Shown: positions 1 to 10,200 of the stretch, one piece after another
How the letters are laid out: every line of letters starts with the position of its first letter
Numbering within the stretch: the first letter of the stretch is position 1
DNA from: RYN-133 sp963785425
GTDB taxonomy: Bacteria > Actinomycetota > Actinomycetes > Mycobacteriales > Jatrophihabitantaceae
Assembly (NCBI GenBank): GCA_963785425.1
Contig: CAWAVG010000002.1
Coordinates: 372,001-436,000, forward strand
DNA: 64,000 nucleotides
Direction: 5' to 3'
Position numbers and translations under genes: made by a program
The notes under the pieces: generated by a model
Told to the model about the DNA's origin: nothing
Databases searched by the model: none
The model's input: the letters and a program-made list of their open reading frames with translations, nothing else

Positions 1-1
1 C

Positions 2-535
2 AAGGTCGCCGCATCATCAGGTTTCCGGATCGTCGCCGCCATGAACCCTTTCGATGCCGTAGGCACGGCACGCATCTCGGCGGCGGTGTACGACCGCACG
101 TGCCGTATCGCGATGGGATACCAGAGCGCCGAGGACGAATCGTCGATCGTGGTGCAGCACGGCACCGAGGTGCCATCGCAATGGCGCGTCCAGGTCGTCG
201 AACTGACCCGCCGCACCCGCGAGCACGAGGATGTGCGCATCGGGTCGTCGGTGCGGGGCGCGATCGACCTGGCGCGTATCGCAACGTCGCTCGCGCGTGC
301 CCGGGGCACCGATGTCACCGACTGGCACGTCGGTCTCGATGCCGCGTTGGTCTCGCTGTCAGGACGGGTGCGGCTGGTCGAGTCGTGCTCCCGGCCGCCC
401 GAGGAAATCGTCCGCGAGCTCTACGAGGCGGTCTTCGGCGCGGCACCGGAACCCGAGGACCGGTCCGAGCGCGACGAACGCGGTGATGCCTCGGGGGAAC
501 CCCGGGCCCGCCTGGAGCGGGCCGCCGCGCCCTAG
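2..535 (+). CDS. MoxR/CoxD-like AAA+ ATPase, C-terminal part (5' truncated)
   Basis: The reading frame is open from base 2, so only the last 177 residues are present. The segment AAMNPFD followed by GTARIS and YDR is typical of the sensor-1 and arginine-finger region of MoxR-type AAA+ ATPases, and the helical lid follows. The next genes encode a VWA protein and an XdhC/CoxI protein. In actinobacteria that set accompanies molybdenum CO-dehydrogenase-like enzymes, where the ATPase (CoxD) works with the VWA protein (CoxE) in maturing the active site. The role is inferred from family and context. The Walker motifs lie outside the window. Confidence 0.85.
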   Translation, partial: KVAASSGFRIVAAMNPFDAVGTARISAAVYDRTCRIAMGYQSAEDESSIVVQHGTEVPSQWRVQVVELTRRTREHEDVRIGSSVRGAIDLARIATSLARARGTDVTDWHVGLDAALVSLSGRVRLVESCSRPPEEIVRELYEAVFGAAPEPEDRSERDERGDASGEPRARLERAAAP

Positions 536-681
536 ACCGCACCAACCGCGGCCGCACCATCGCCCGCACCGATCTTGCACGCCGGCATCCGCAGTTCCAG
601 AACGTCTCGCCCCAGGTCGGACGCCTCGACGAGCGCGCGCTCGACGCTGCGCTTCGTGAGAACCCCTCGGCAGCACTGGAG

Positions 682-1428
682 ATGCTCGCCGACATGACGG
701 TCGCCACCGACGAGCGCGTCCGGCTACGGTCGCGGCGCCTGGCCCGCACGATCGTGCTCGACCGGGCCCGGTCGGGCCGCAGCCGGGTTCGCGGCACGTC
801 GCGGTTACGTCTCGTGCCGGCCGATCGCGGCGGCGATCTCGACTTCGACAGCTCGTTCGACACGATCGCGTCGGCGCGCGCCACGCAACGCACGCCCGCG
901 CTGGACGAGCTCGTCGCGCGCGACTGGGGGCGCCCGGCCGTGGCGGTGTGCCTCGTGGTCGACGCGTCGGGGTCGATGAGCGGAGCGCGCCTCGCGGCAG
1001 CTGCCCTCACCGCGGCTGCGTGTGCCTGGCGCGCACCGTCCGAGTTCGCCGTCGTCAGTTTCGCCCGCGAGGTGCGCGTGCACCGCGCACTCACCGCGCA
1101 GATCGAGGCGGGAGTCGTCGTCGAACGACTGCTGCAACTGCGCGGCCACGGCGTGACCGCGCTCGCCACCGCGCTGCGGCGCGCCGGCGAACAGCTCGCG
1201 CCGGCTCGAGCGCAACGACGGGTCACCATCCTGCTCAGCGACTGTCGCGCGACCGACGACGAGGATCCCGTGCCCCCGGCGGCGGCGCTGGACGAGTTGC
1301 TCGTGCTGGCGCCGGGCGACGACAGCGCCGAGGCCGAGACGTTCGCCGCCCGGGCGGGCGGGCGGTGGGAGCCAATGGCCGGTGCCGCGGACGCGCCGAG
1401 CGCGCTGGCCCGCCTGCTCGACGGATGA
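682..1428 (+). CDS. VWA domain protein, CoxE-like
   Basis: A 248-residue protein with an intact metal-ion-dependent adhesion site, DASGSMSG, with the Asp at about residue 94. It is probably the partner of the preceding MoxR ATPase in metal-cofactor maturation of a molybdenum hydroxylase. The start is a problem. The same frame remains coding-like upstream, from the stop at 484-486 to ATG 682 (it reads RTDLARRHPQF, then VSPQVGRLDERALD), as in the N-terminal part of CoxE-type proteins. No ATG, GTG or TTG is present there, so ATG 682 is only the first usable codon. An indel near 485-535 could have separated the true start. Confidence 0.8.
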   Translation: MLADMTVATDERVRLRSRRLARTIVLDRARSGRSRVRGTSRLRLVPADRGGDLDFDSSFDTIASARATQRTPALDELVARDWGRPAVAVCLVVDASGSMSGARLAAAALTAAACAWRAPSEFAVVSFAREVRVHRALTAQIEAGVVVERLLQLRGHGVTALATALRRAGEQLAPARAQRRVTILLSDCRATDDEDPVPPAAALDELLVLAPGDDSAEAETFAARAGGRWEPMAGAADAPSALARLLDG

Positions 1429-1452
1429 CGCCGTTTGCGCCACGGTAGACAC

Positions 1453-2454
1453 GTGTACGAGATCGCCGCAGACGTCGTGGCCTGGCTCGACGAGGCGCGC
1501 ACCGTGCACGTGGCACAGGTCGTCGCGACCGAGGGCTTCAGTTCGAGCGATCCCGGAGCCGCCCTCGTGTGGACCGACGACGGAGCACAGGCGGGCGCAC
1601 TGCTTCCGGGGATGAGCGAGCTGCTCACCGCATCCGGCGACCGGCTCGACGGGCACCTCGCCGAGGTGACCGTCACCGACGACGAAGCGGTGTCGATGGG
1701 ACTGTCCTGCGGCGGAACCGCCACGGTGTTCGTGCAGAACGCCGCTGCGTTCCCCGCGCAGACGTGGGCGCTGTTGGCGCGCCGCGAGCCGATGTGCCTG
1801 GTGAGCGAGATCACCGGCTCCGACCCCGGCACTACGTCGCTCTACACCGCAACGGACGTGCGGGATGCGCCGCGGCATCCGGGCGGTGTCGACATCGCGC
1901 GGCTGTTCGCGCGCGGCGTCACCGCGACCGCGCTCACCCCTGGCGAGCGCACGCAGGTCGTCGTCGCACTCTGGCCGACCACCGATCTGCTCGTCGTCGG
2001 CGGTGGTGCCATCGCGGCCGCGCTCGCCGACAGCGCCCGCCTGCTCGGCTGGTCGCCGGCGATCACCGACGACGTCGCGGTCGCGGTGCGGCGTGCCGGG
2101 CAACTCACCGAGTCCGATGCGGTCGTCGTACTCAGTCACGACCGCGAGACCGACGTGCCGGCACTCGCCGCCGCTCTCGCGAGCCGAGCCGGCTATGTCG
2201 GTGCGCTCGGCTCACGCCACACGCAGGCGGCGCGTCGCGACGGTCTCGCCGCCGGCGGCATGCCGCCCGAGCGGTTCGCCCGGCTGCACGGTCCGGCCGG
2301 CCTGGACGTCGACGCGCACACCCCCGCCGAAATCGCCGTGTCGATCGTCGCCGAGATCCTGGCGAACCGGTCGGGCAGCAGCGGCGGCCCGATCAGCGAA
2401 CGCGACGGCCCGGTTCACACCGCCGGGGTGCACGCCCCGCCGCCGCGCAACTGA
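1453..2454 (+). CDS. XdhC/CoxI family protein
   Basis: A 333-residue protein. The N-terminal XdhC_CoxI domain starts MYEIAADVVAWL, and GLSCGG is its conserved cysteine motif. A C-terminal Rossmann-like domain contains VVGGGAIAAALADSARLLGW. Members insert or sulfurate the molybdenum cofactor of xanthine or CO dehydrogenases. GTG 1453 is preferred because it gives the family N-terminus; a TTG at 1435 would add six residues. It lies 24 bases after the VWA gene and completes a CoxD-CoxE-CoxI set. The dehydrogenase subunits themselves would be left of the window. Confidence 0.85.
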   Translation: MYEIAADVVAWLDEARTVHVAQVVATEGFSSSDPGAALVWTDDGAQAGALLPGMSELLTASGDRLDGHLAEVTVTDDEAVSMGLSCGGTATVFVQNAAAFPAQTWALLARREPMCLVSEITGSDPGTTSLYTATDVRDAPRHPGGVDIARLFARGVTATALTPGERTQVVVALWPTTDLLVVGGGAIAAALADSARLLGWSPAITDDVAVAVRRAGQLTESDAVVVLSHDRETDVPALAAALASRAGYVGALGSRHTQAARRDGLAAGGMPPERFARLHGPAGLDVDAHTPAEIAVSIVAEILANRSGSSGGPISERDGPVHTAGVHAPPPRN

Positions 2455-2579
2455 CGGTCAGGGCTTGCCCGCCTGCAGCGACTGCGGACGGTGAGGAGTC
2501 GAGGCCGGTCACGGTGCGCGCCCCGAGGCGTGCCAACGACACCGTGTCCGTGCTGCCGGGGTCCACAGCCGGCGAGCCG

Positions 2580-2885
2580 TCAGACGGTGACGGCGACGAA
2601 CATGCGCGACCCGGACGGCGCGATCTGCGCGAAGTCGTCCGCGGCCGCCTTGCCCTCGCCGCTGCCGAGCCCGGCCTGCAACGCGTCCGCGTCGGCGAAG
2701 TACAGCTCCGCAATGACGTGGTAGCTCAGCTCACCGCCGTCGGCGGCGGCGGAGAACATCGCCCATTCGAACTTGTCGAGACCCGGAACCTTCTCAACGA
2801 GGGGAACGTGGACATCGCGGTAGTGCGTGTCGAAACTCTCGGCATCGTCGGGTGTTCCGTACAGAACGACAAGTTTGGTGCTCAT
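2580..2885 (-). CDS. EthD family protein
   Basis: A 101-residue protein that begins MSTKLVVLYGTPDDAESFDT and continues with HYRDVHVPLVEKVPGL, the signature of the EthD dimeric alpha-beta barrel fold. These small proteins are often found near oxidative degradation genes, and their biochemical role is mostly unknown. The gene ends convergently to the XdhC gene and is transcribed in the same direction as rsgA, 14 bases downstream of it. The 125 bases between 2454 and 2580 show no gene and no convincing hairpin. Confidence 0.85.
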   Translation of the reverse strand: MSTKLVVLYGTPDDAESFDTHYRDVHVPLVEKVPGLDKFEWAMFSAAADGGELSYHVIAELYFADADALQAGLGSGEGKAAADDFAQIAPSGSRMFVAVTV

Positions 2886-2899
2886 GCCGGCGACACTAG

Positions 2900-3892
2900 T
2901 CACAGGTCGGTACGGCTGGCGAGAAGTCGCCGGAAGGCCCCCAGCCGATGTGGTGAGGAGTTGCCCGCAGCGACCCACGCATCGAGAGTGCAGCCCGCCT
3001 CGGCGCTGAGATGTTCGCATCCCGGCGGGCATTGCGTGGCGCCGTCCTCGAGATCGGGGAAGGCCCACAGCACGTCGTCGGCCGTGACGTGCGCGAGGCC
3101 GAACGAGCGCACGCCGGGGGTGTCGATGACCCACCCGGTGCGGCCGGGCAGTTCGAGCGCCACTGCCGATGACGAGGTGTGACGTCCCTTGCCGATGGCG
3201 CTCACCCGGCCGGTCGCGCGATCGGCCGACGGCACGAGGGCATTGATCAGCGTCGACTTGCCGACCCCCGAGTGCCCGACAAAGACCGACACCTGGCCGT
3301 CCAGTCGCGCACGCAGCTCGTCGAGCGGCCCACCGCGCTGGGTCACGACCGCCGGAACGGACAGTTCGGCGTAGCGCGCGAGCGTGTCGTCGGGTGGGGC
3401 CAGGTCGGCCTTCGTCAGGCAGAGCACGGGTTCGAGGCCCGCAGCAAGTGCGGCGACGATGCACCGGTCGATGAGGCCGTACGACGGTTCGGGATCTGCG
3501 AGCGACGCGACGATCAGCAGCTGGTCGGCGTTGGCGACGATCACGCGCTCGAACGGATCGTTGTCGTCCGCGGTGCGCCGCAGCACGGTGGTGCGTTCGG
3601 CGATGCGGACGATGCGGGCGAGCGCGTCGGGGTCGCCCGACAGATCGCCGACGACGCTCACCTGGTCGCCGACGGCGATGCCCTTGCGGCCGAGTTCGCG
3701 GGCGCGCATCGCGGTGACCTCGACGTCGTCGACGAGCACCGTGTAGCGGCCCCGGTCGACAGTCACGACCATTCCTTCCGCGGCGTCCTCGTGCGCCGGA
3801 CGCTGCTTGGAGCGGGGGCGTGTGCCGCGCCGCCCGGGGCGTACGCGTACGTCGTCCTCGTCGAGCTGGCGGGTGTTGCGCGACGGCGACAC
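2900..3892 (-). CDS. rsgA: Ribosome small subunit-dependent GTPase A
   Basis: A 330-residue circularly permuted GTPase that acts late in 30S subunit maturation. An N-terminal OB-like domain contains the segment MVVTVDRGRYTVL. The G motifs come in permuted order: TKAD (G4), GHSGVGKST (G1), then DTPG (G3). A C-terminal zinc-binding segment with CPPGCEH and a later Cys is present. GTG 3892 is chosen because it starts two bases after the aroA stop and gives the usual basic N-terminus. Co-orientation with aroA matches the mycobacterial arrangement. Confidence 0.93.
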   Translation of the reverse strand: MSPSRNTRQLDEDDVRVRPGRRGTRPRSKQRPAHEDAAEGMVVTVDRGRYTVLVDDVEVTAMRARELGRKGIAVGDQVSVVGDLSGDPDALARIVRIAERTTVLRRTADDNDPFERVIVANADQLLIVASLADPEPSYGLIDRCIVAALAAGLEPVLCLTKADLAPPDDTLARYAELSVPAVVTQRGGPLDELRARLDGQVSVFVGHSGVGKSTLINALVPSADRATGRVSAIGKGRHTSSSAVALELPGRTGWVIDTPGVRSFGLAHVTADDVLWAFPDLEDGATQCPPGCEHLSAEAGCTLDAWVAAGNSSPHRLGAFRRLLASRTDL

Positions 3893-3894
3893 AG

Positions 3895-5160
3895 TCAGGC
3901 GCCGACCATCGTCGCCCACATGCCTGCGAAATCGGGCAGCGTCTTCGCGGTTGCCTCGATGTCGTCGATCTCGATACCGCGCACGACCAGCCCGAGCACC
4001 GCTCCCGCGGTCGCCATGCGGTGATCGGCGTAGGAGTGCCACAGCCCGCCGTGCAGCTCGCGAGGATGGATGGTCAGTGAGTCGGACTCCTCGATCACGT
4101 CACCGCCGAGGCGCTTGATCTCGGTCGCCAGTGCCGCGAGCCGGTCGGTCTCGTGACCGCGCAGGTGGGCGATGCCGGTCAGCCGCGACGGCGTCGTGGC
4201 CAGCGTCGCCAGCGCGGCCAGCACCGGTGTCAGCTCACCGACGTCGTGCAGATCGGCGTCGAGGCCGAGCAGCTGGTCGCCCGCTGCGATCGTGAGGTCG
4301 CCGTTGCGGTGGCTGATGCGCGCTCCCATCGCCGCGAGCAGCACGCGCAGTTGGTCACCGGCCTGGGTGGTCGTGGCCGGCCACCGCTCGATCGTGACCG
4401 AGCCGCCGGCGGCGAGCGCGGCAGCGAGGAACGGTGCGGCGTTCGACAGATCGGGTTCGACGACCCACTCGCGCCCGTCGATCGGTCCCGGTTCGACCTG
4501 CCAGATGCCCGGCGACGGCGTCGCGACGGTGACGCCCGCGCCACGCAGGACGTCGACGGTCATGTCGAGGTGCGGCTGCGACGGGACGGCGGATTCGCCG
4601 GTGTGCACCACCTCGATGCCCTTGCTGTACCGAGCTCCGGACAGCAGCAGACCGGACACGAACTGCGACGAGGCGGACGCATCGATGTGCACCGCGCCGC
4701 CGTCGACGCTGCCGCGGCCGTGCACCGTGAACGGCAGCCGGCCGCGTCCTTCGTCGTCGATGTCGACACCGGCCTGGCGCAGGCCGTCGAGCAGCGTGGC
4801 CATCGGTCGTTCACGCGCGTACGCGTCGCCGTCGAAGCGGACGTCGCCGTCCGCGAGCGCGGCGACCGACGGCAGGAAGCGCATCACCGTGCCCGCCAGA
4901 CCGGTGTCGACCTCGGCGCCGTGCAGTGGCGCCGGCGTCACCGTCCAGTCGGCGCCGTGGGTGGCGATCCCGGTACCGAGCGCCCGCAGCGCGTCGGCCA
5001 TGAGGACGGTGTCACGTGCCCGCAGCGGAGCGACGATCCGCGACGGACCGGCGGCGAGTGCTGCCAGCACCAGGACCCGGTTGGTGATGGACTTCGAGCC
5101 GGGCAGGCTCAGCCTGGCGTGCACCGGATCGCCCGTGTGCGGGGCGACCCAAGGCGTCAT
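3895..5160 (-). CDS. aroA: 3-phosphoshikimate 1-carboxyvinyltransferase (EPSP synthase)
   Basis: A 421-residue enzyme that joins shikimate-3-phosphate and phosphoenolpyruvate in the chorismate pathway. Family motifs seen: LPGSKSITNRVLVLAAL near the N-terminus, the GTVMRF stretch, ESAVPSQPHLDM, RGHETDRL and SYADHRMA near the C-terminus. The length is normal. ATG 5160 gives the conserved start just before the LPGSKS element. It is followed two bases later by rsgA, which suggests one transcript. Confidence 0.95.
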   Translation of the reverse strand: MTPWVAPHTGDPVHARLSLPGSKSITNRVLVLAALAAGPSRIVAPLRARDTVLMADALRALGTGIATHGADWTVTPAPLHGAEVDTGLAGTVMRFLPSVAALADGDVRFDGDAYARERPMATLLDGLRQAGVDIDDEGRGRLPFTVHGRGSVDGGAVHIDASASSQFVSGLLLSGARYSKGIEVVHTGESAVPSQPHLDMTVDVLRGAGVTVATPSPGIWQVEPGPIDGREWVVEPDLSNAAPFLAAALAAGGSVTIERWPATTTQAGDQLRVLLAAMGARISHRNGDLTIAAGDQLLGLDADLHDVGELTPVLAALATLATTPSRLTGIAHLRGHETDRLAALATEIKRLGGDVIEESDSLTIHPRELHGGLWHSYADHRMATAGAVLGLVVRGIEIDDIEATAKTLPDFAGMWATMVGA

Positions 5161-5238
5161 GGGGCCATCTTGCCGCATCGAGGGCAGGCGCCGGCCTCGG
5201 TCGAGACGGATGTCGGCGCCGGTCTGGATACTGGACGC

Positions 5239-5985
5239 ATGTGCGGACGCTACGTGTCGGTGAAGTCAGACGGCGATGTGCTGCGCGACTTCGACGCCGT
5301 CGACGCCACTGACGACGCGACGTACGAGGCCGACTGGAACATCGCTCCCACCAAGCCGGTACGCGCGGTCGTCAACCGACCGTTGCGCGGGGCCGACGGC
5401 ACGCCGGCCGATCGACCGAGCCGCCAGCTGCGCGTCATGTCATGGGGGCTCGTGCCGTCCTGGGCCAAGGACCGCAAGACGCAGGGACGCATGTTCAACG
5501 CGCGCGTCGAGAGCGTGACCGACAAGCCCGCGTTCCGCACGGCCTACGCGAAGCGCCGCTGCCTCATCCCCGCCGACGGCTGGTACGAGTGGCAGACCAT
5601 CGACGGCCCGGACGGACCGGTGAAGCAGCCGCGCTACATGGTCCCGCCGGACGGGCACTCGATCGCCTTCGCCGGCCTGTACGAGTTCTGGCGCGGCAGT
5701 GACGGACCGACACTGACGACCTGCACGATCATCACGACGCCGTCGGTCGGTGCGTTGGCCGAGATCCACGACCGCATGCCCCTCGTGCTGCCGCGCGTCG
5801 GCTGGACGCGGTGGCTCGACCCCACCGTCACTGATCCGTCCGATCTGCTGAGGAGTTGGGACGAGGCCGACGGCGAGCACCTCGAACTCCGTCCCGTCGC
5901 CACCACGGTCAACAGCGTCGACAACAACGGACCGGAACTGATCGCGGCGGTCGAGCCCGTCGCCGAGGCGCAGACCCTGTTCTGA
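5239..5985 (+). CDS. SRAP family peptidase (SOS response-associated, HMCES/YedK-like)
   Basis: A 248-residue SRAP protein. It begins MCGRY, so removing Met exposes the catalytic Cys2, which in this family forms a stable thiazolidine link to abasic sites in single-stranded DNA. Other active-site elements are visible: WNIAPTK with its Asn, GWYEW with its Glu, and EIHDRMP with its His. It is divergent from aroA across 78 bases. In mycobacteria the orthologue also lies next to aroA. Confidence 0.93.
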   Translation: MCGRYVSVKSDGDVLRDFDAVDATDDATYEADWNIAPTKPVRAVVNRPLRGADGTPADRPSRQLRVMSWGLVPSWAKDRKTQGRMFNARVESVTDKPAFRTAYAKRRCLIPADGWYEWQTIDGPDGPVKQPRYMVPPDGHSIAFAGLYEFWRGSDGPTLTTCTIITTPSVGALAEIHDRMPLVLPRVGWTRWLDPTVTDPSDLLRSWDEADGEHLELRPVATTVNSVDNNGPELIAAVEPVAEAQTLF

Positions 5986-6023
5986 ACGGTCCGCGAGCGA
6001 TCCGCCGCGATAGCGTGACCCGC

Positions 6024-7064
6024 ATGTCGGCAGGGCCTGCACCGGGGCGTCCGACGCTGCGACAGGTCGCCGCCCTGTCCGGGGTGAGCCTCAAGACGGC
6101 GTCGCGGGTGCTCAACGGCGAGCCCTACGTCTCCGAACCGACCGCCCGCAAGGTCCTCGACGCCGCGGCGCAGCTCGGGTTCCGCCGTAACGCGATCGCG
6201 CGCGAACTGCGCGCCGGTGCGCGCTCGACATCGGTCGGCCTGATCATCGGCGACGTCGCCAACCCGTTCTACGCACGCATTGCGCGCGGTGCCGAACGGG
6301 CGCTGCGCGCGGCGGGGTTGCAGCTGATCACGGCGAGCAGCGACGAGGATCCGGAACTCGAGCGCAGCCTCGTCGCGGACATGATCGAGCGCCGGGTCTC
6401 GGCGCTGCTGCTCGTGACCAGCGCCGACGACCACTCCTACCTCGAGGCCGAACGCAAGCACGGTGTGCCGGTCGTGTTCCTCGACCGGCCGCCCGACGAC
6501 CTGGTCGCCGACACCATCGTGCTCGACAACGCCGGGGGAGTGCGGCAGGCCGTCGAGCACCTGCTCGCCGCGAGCCACCGCCGGATCGGCCTCGTCGGCG
6601 ACCTGAGCCGGTTGTCGACGCACCGCGAGCGGGTCGCAGCGTTCGAACAGGCCATGGAGCACGCCGGCATCCCGAACTGGCAACGCTTCGTGCGGTCGGA
6701 CTCGCACGACATCGAGGCAGCGGCCCAGTCGGTGCGTGAGTTGCTCGAGCTCAGCCCGGCTCCCACGGCGCTGCTCACCACCAACAATCGGATCACCATC
6801 GGCGCGTTGCGCGCTCTGCGCGAACGCGATGACGCAGCCGGCGTGGCGCTCGTGGGCTTCGACGACTTCGACCTTGCCGACCTGCTCGGCGTCACCGTCG
6901 TCGCGCACGATCCCGACGTCATGGGCGTACTCGGCGCCGAGCAGGTACTCAACCGGCTGGCCGGCGAGGCCGGCCCGGCGCGCCGCATCGTGCTGCCCAC
7001 CCGCCTGATGCCTCGTGGGTCGGGCGAGCGCAGGCCAGGTCGCCGGTCGGCGGAGAACGCCTGA
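6024..7064 (+). CDS. LacI family transcriptional regulator
   Basis: A 346-residue repressor. An N-terminal LacI helix-turn-helix (TLRQVAALSGVSLKTASRVL) is followed by the hinge helix and a periplasmic-binding-protein-like sensor domain (VGLIIGDVANPFYA, then VVFLDRPPDD). It lies 140 bases upstream of the GH92 glycosidase gene and is co-oriented with it, so control of that gene by a sugar is likely. Repeats in the gap between them may be its operators. Confidence 0.9.
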   Translation: MSAGPAPGRPTLRQVAALSGVSLKTASRVLNGEPYVSEPTARKVLDAAAQLGFRRNAIARELRAGARSTSVGLIIGDVANPFYARIARGAERALRAAGLQLITASSDEDPELERSLVADMIERRVSALLLVTSADDHSYLEAERKHGVPVVFLDRPPDDLVADTIVLDNAGGVRQAVEHLLAASHRRIGLVGDLSRLSTHRERVAAFEQAMEHAGIPNWQRFVRSDSHDIEAAAQSVRELLELSPAPTALLTTNNRITIGALRALRERDDAAGVALVGFDDFDLADLLGVTVVAHDPDVMGVLGAEQVLNRLAGEAGPARRIVLPTRLMPRGSGERRPGRRSAENA

Positions 7065-7204
7065 CGGTCGGATTTGCGTGTTTTGGCCGTTACCGGCGAT
7101 TACTCTTGACGGGGCGTTTTGGCCGCTAGTACCGTTTTGCGGCGTCGCATCTGACATCGTTGTCATAGGTCGGGCTCGTCCTCGGCCGCCGAAAGGACCG
7201 TTCG
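7065..7204 (+). promoter_or_regulatory. Putative promoter/operator region of the GH92 gene with GTTTTG repeats
   Basis: GTTTTGGCCG occurs at 7080-7089 and again at 7116-7125. A third GTTTTG starts at 7134, so the spacings are 36 and 18 bases. A GCCG-TTAC-CGGC inverted repeat lies inside the first segment. A TTGACG at 7106 could be a -35 box, but the nearest -10-like TAGTAC at 7127 is only 15 bases away, so the promoter call is weak. A GAAAGGA ribosome binding site precedes ATG 7205. LacI binding is inferred. Confidence 0.4.
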
Positions 7205-10200
7205 ATGTTCGCAGCCCACCGTCGTGTCCTCGTCCCCGCGCTTGCGGCGGCCGCGCTGCTCGTGCCCGGCACGGCCGCCGCGGTCGCGGCTCCCGCTACC
7301 GCTCCCAGCGCCGCTCCTGGCGCGAGTCCCAGCACGGCCCCCAGCGCGGCGCCCGGTGCGGGTAACGGTGCTCGCGCTGACGCCCGCGCTGCACGCGCGG
7401 CGCGCCAGAACCACGTGGTGTGCACGCGCGACTCGAGCGGCCATCTGGTGAACTGCCCGGTCCACGTGCCGAACCAGGCCAAGCCGCGTAGCGCGCGCAA
7501 CACCTCGAGAGTCGCAGCGCCCATCGACAACCTGGCCGGACTGGTCGACACCCGCACGTGGACGACTGGTGGCGGCAACACGTTCCCCGGCGCGATCGCC
7601 CCGTGGGGCGAGGTGCAGTGGAGCCCCGACACGCTTCCGAACCGAAGTGCGGGCGGTGGCTACAGCTACGGGGACACCTCGACGACGGGCTATTCCCTGA
7701 CGCACGTCAGCGGACCGGGGTGCGGTGCAGGCGGTGACATCCCGATGCTCCCGATGACCGGCGCGCTGCCGGCCGGCAACCCGAACGACGTGACGACCGC
7801 CTTCAGCAACGACCACGAGATCGCACAGGCCGGCTACTACTCGGCGGAGAGCAATCAGCCGGACACGATCACGTCGGAGTTCACAGCGACGCCACACAGC
7901 TCTATGGGCCGGTTCTCGTTCCCGCAGACCGATCAGGCAGGTTTCCTGATCAAACTGCACGACAGCCAGAACGGCGAGTACGCGCCGAGCACGGCCAACG
8001 TGGTCAGCAACAACGAGATCAGCGGCTCGGAGACCAGCGGCCACTTCTGCGGTGAGGACGTGAACGACGGTCAGAAGCAGGAGTACACCGCCCACTTCGA
8101 CATCGTCTTCGACCAGCCCTTCACGGCGAAGATCATCAACGGCAGCGACGGCACGCCCGACGCCGTCTATCTCGTCTTCGACACGACGCAGAACCCCGTG
8201 GTGCAGGCGAAGGTGGGTCTGTCGTACGTCAGCGACGCCGATGCCAAGCTCGACTGGCAGCAGGAGAACCCGGGCTGGAACTTCGCGAGCATCAAGGCGA
8301 CGGCGCAGCAGGACTGGAACGACCTGCTCGGGCGGATGCAGATCAGTGGCGGCACGTACGACCGCACGCAGATGTTCTACAGCTTGCTCTACAAGGACTT
8401 CGTCGAGCCGAACATCGTGAGCGATGTGAACGGCGAGTACATGGGCGCCGACATGCAGGTGCACACCGTGCCTTCCGGCCAGAACGATCAGTACGGCATG
8501 TACTCGGGCTGGGACATCTACCATTCGTTGTCGCAACTTCAGGCGATGCTCGATCCCAAGGCGGCCAGCGATCAGGCGCAGTCGCAGCTCAACTACTACG
8601 GCCAGGACAAGATCCTCCAGCAGTGGGGTTACAACAACCAGAACAACTACGTGATGGTCGGCGACCCGATGCAGTCGATCATCGCCGACTACTACGCCTT
8701 CGGTGCTCGTGACTTCGACACGTCGACCGCGCTCGCCGACATGGTCGAGCAGGCCACGACGACGAACGACGTCCGTCCCGGCCAGAATCTGGAGGACAAG
8801 TACGGCTACCTCCCCGAGGACGGTTCCTACCGGTCCTGCTGCAATCCGCACGGTTACGTCTCGTCCTTGCTCGAGTACGACAGCAACGATCTGGCACTGT
8901 CGCGCTTCGCGGCAGCGCTGGGTGACAAGAAGACCGCGGCGAAGCTCGAGAAGCGGGCGAACAACTGGGAGAACACCTTCTATCCGCAGAACAATCTGCT
9001 GAACCCGCGGAACGAGGACGGCACGTTCGTGCCCGACATCACTCCGACGACAACCGACCACTACGTCGAAGGCGACGCCTACGAGTATCTGTGGAACGTT
9101 CCGAACAACTACGCGGCGCTGTTCAACCTGCTCGGCGGGCGGCAGAAAGCCGACTCGATGCTCAAGCAGTTCCTCTCGCAGCCCAACGGCTTCGGGATGT
9201 ACGCACAGCTGACGAACGAGTTCGGGTTCGGTGAGCAGTACGCGCTCGACTACGCGGGCGATCCGGCGGGGACCCAACAGATCGTCAACAACATCCGGAA
9301 CACGATGTACCAGCCGGGGCCGAGCCTCGACAACAACGACGACCTCGGCGCGAACAGCTCGACGTTCATCTGGGAGATGCTCGGCATGTATCCCGAGAAC
9401 TCGGGCACCGGCAACCTCGTGTTCAACAGCCCCGGCTTCCCGCACGCCGAGATCGATCTGCCCAACGGCAACACGGTGACCATCGACGCACCGAACGCCT
9501 CACCGACGACGTTCTACGTCGAAGCGGCTCGACCTGAACGGCGCACCCTACGACAAGCTGTACGTCCCGTTCTCGAAGCTGGCCAAGGGTGCGACGCTCG
9601 ACTGGACCCTCGGCCGGAAGCCGACGAACTGGGGCACCGCAGCCGCGGCGGCCCCGCCGTCCTACGGGCGCGGCACCGAGCCCGCCGTCGGGTTACCTCG
9701 ACCAGTCCCAGGTCGATGTGGCACCCGGGGGCACCACGCGGTCACGTTGGGCGCGCAGAACGCCACCGACACCGCGCAGCGCGTGTACGCGTTCGCGTAC
9801 GCGCCGCGCGGGCTGACCGTCAGCCCGCAGAATCCGACCATCCACCTGGCCAGGTCGGGGCGCGGCACGGTCACCCTCGACGTCTCGGCCGACCCATCGG
9901 CGAAGCAGACGTTCTACACGGTGCGGGTCAAGCTGCTCGCCGGCGACGGCCGGAGGCTGCCCGGCCTCACTCTGCGCGTGCTGGTCGCCCCGCCGGGCAG
10001 CCTCCTGCGCGCCTTCGACAACCAGGGCGTCTCCGACGACTCGAATGTCAACGCCGCGAACTTCGACGGCGGTGGCTGGAGCTACTCGGCGCAGGCGCTT
10101 GCCGCGCAAGGCGTGCAGCCCAACGCCACGGTCACGGCCGGCGACATCAGCTACACGTGGCCGCCGTCGCAACCCGGTCAGCCGGACAACGCGATCGCCG

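Noticed and set aside
2455..2579. A small gene between the XdhC and EthD genes
   Set aside because: Short open frames here have no ribosome binding site or recognisable product and are too short to support.
7163..9445. 760-codon open frame antisense to the GH92 gene
   Set aside because: It is the mirror of strongly recognisable GH92 codons, is rich in Val/Arg/Leu as expected for antisense high-GC frames, and has no family motif.
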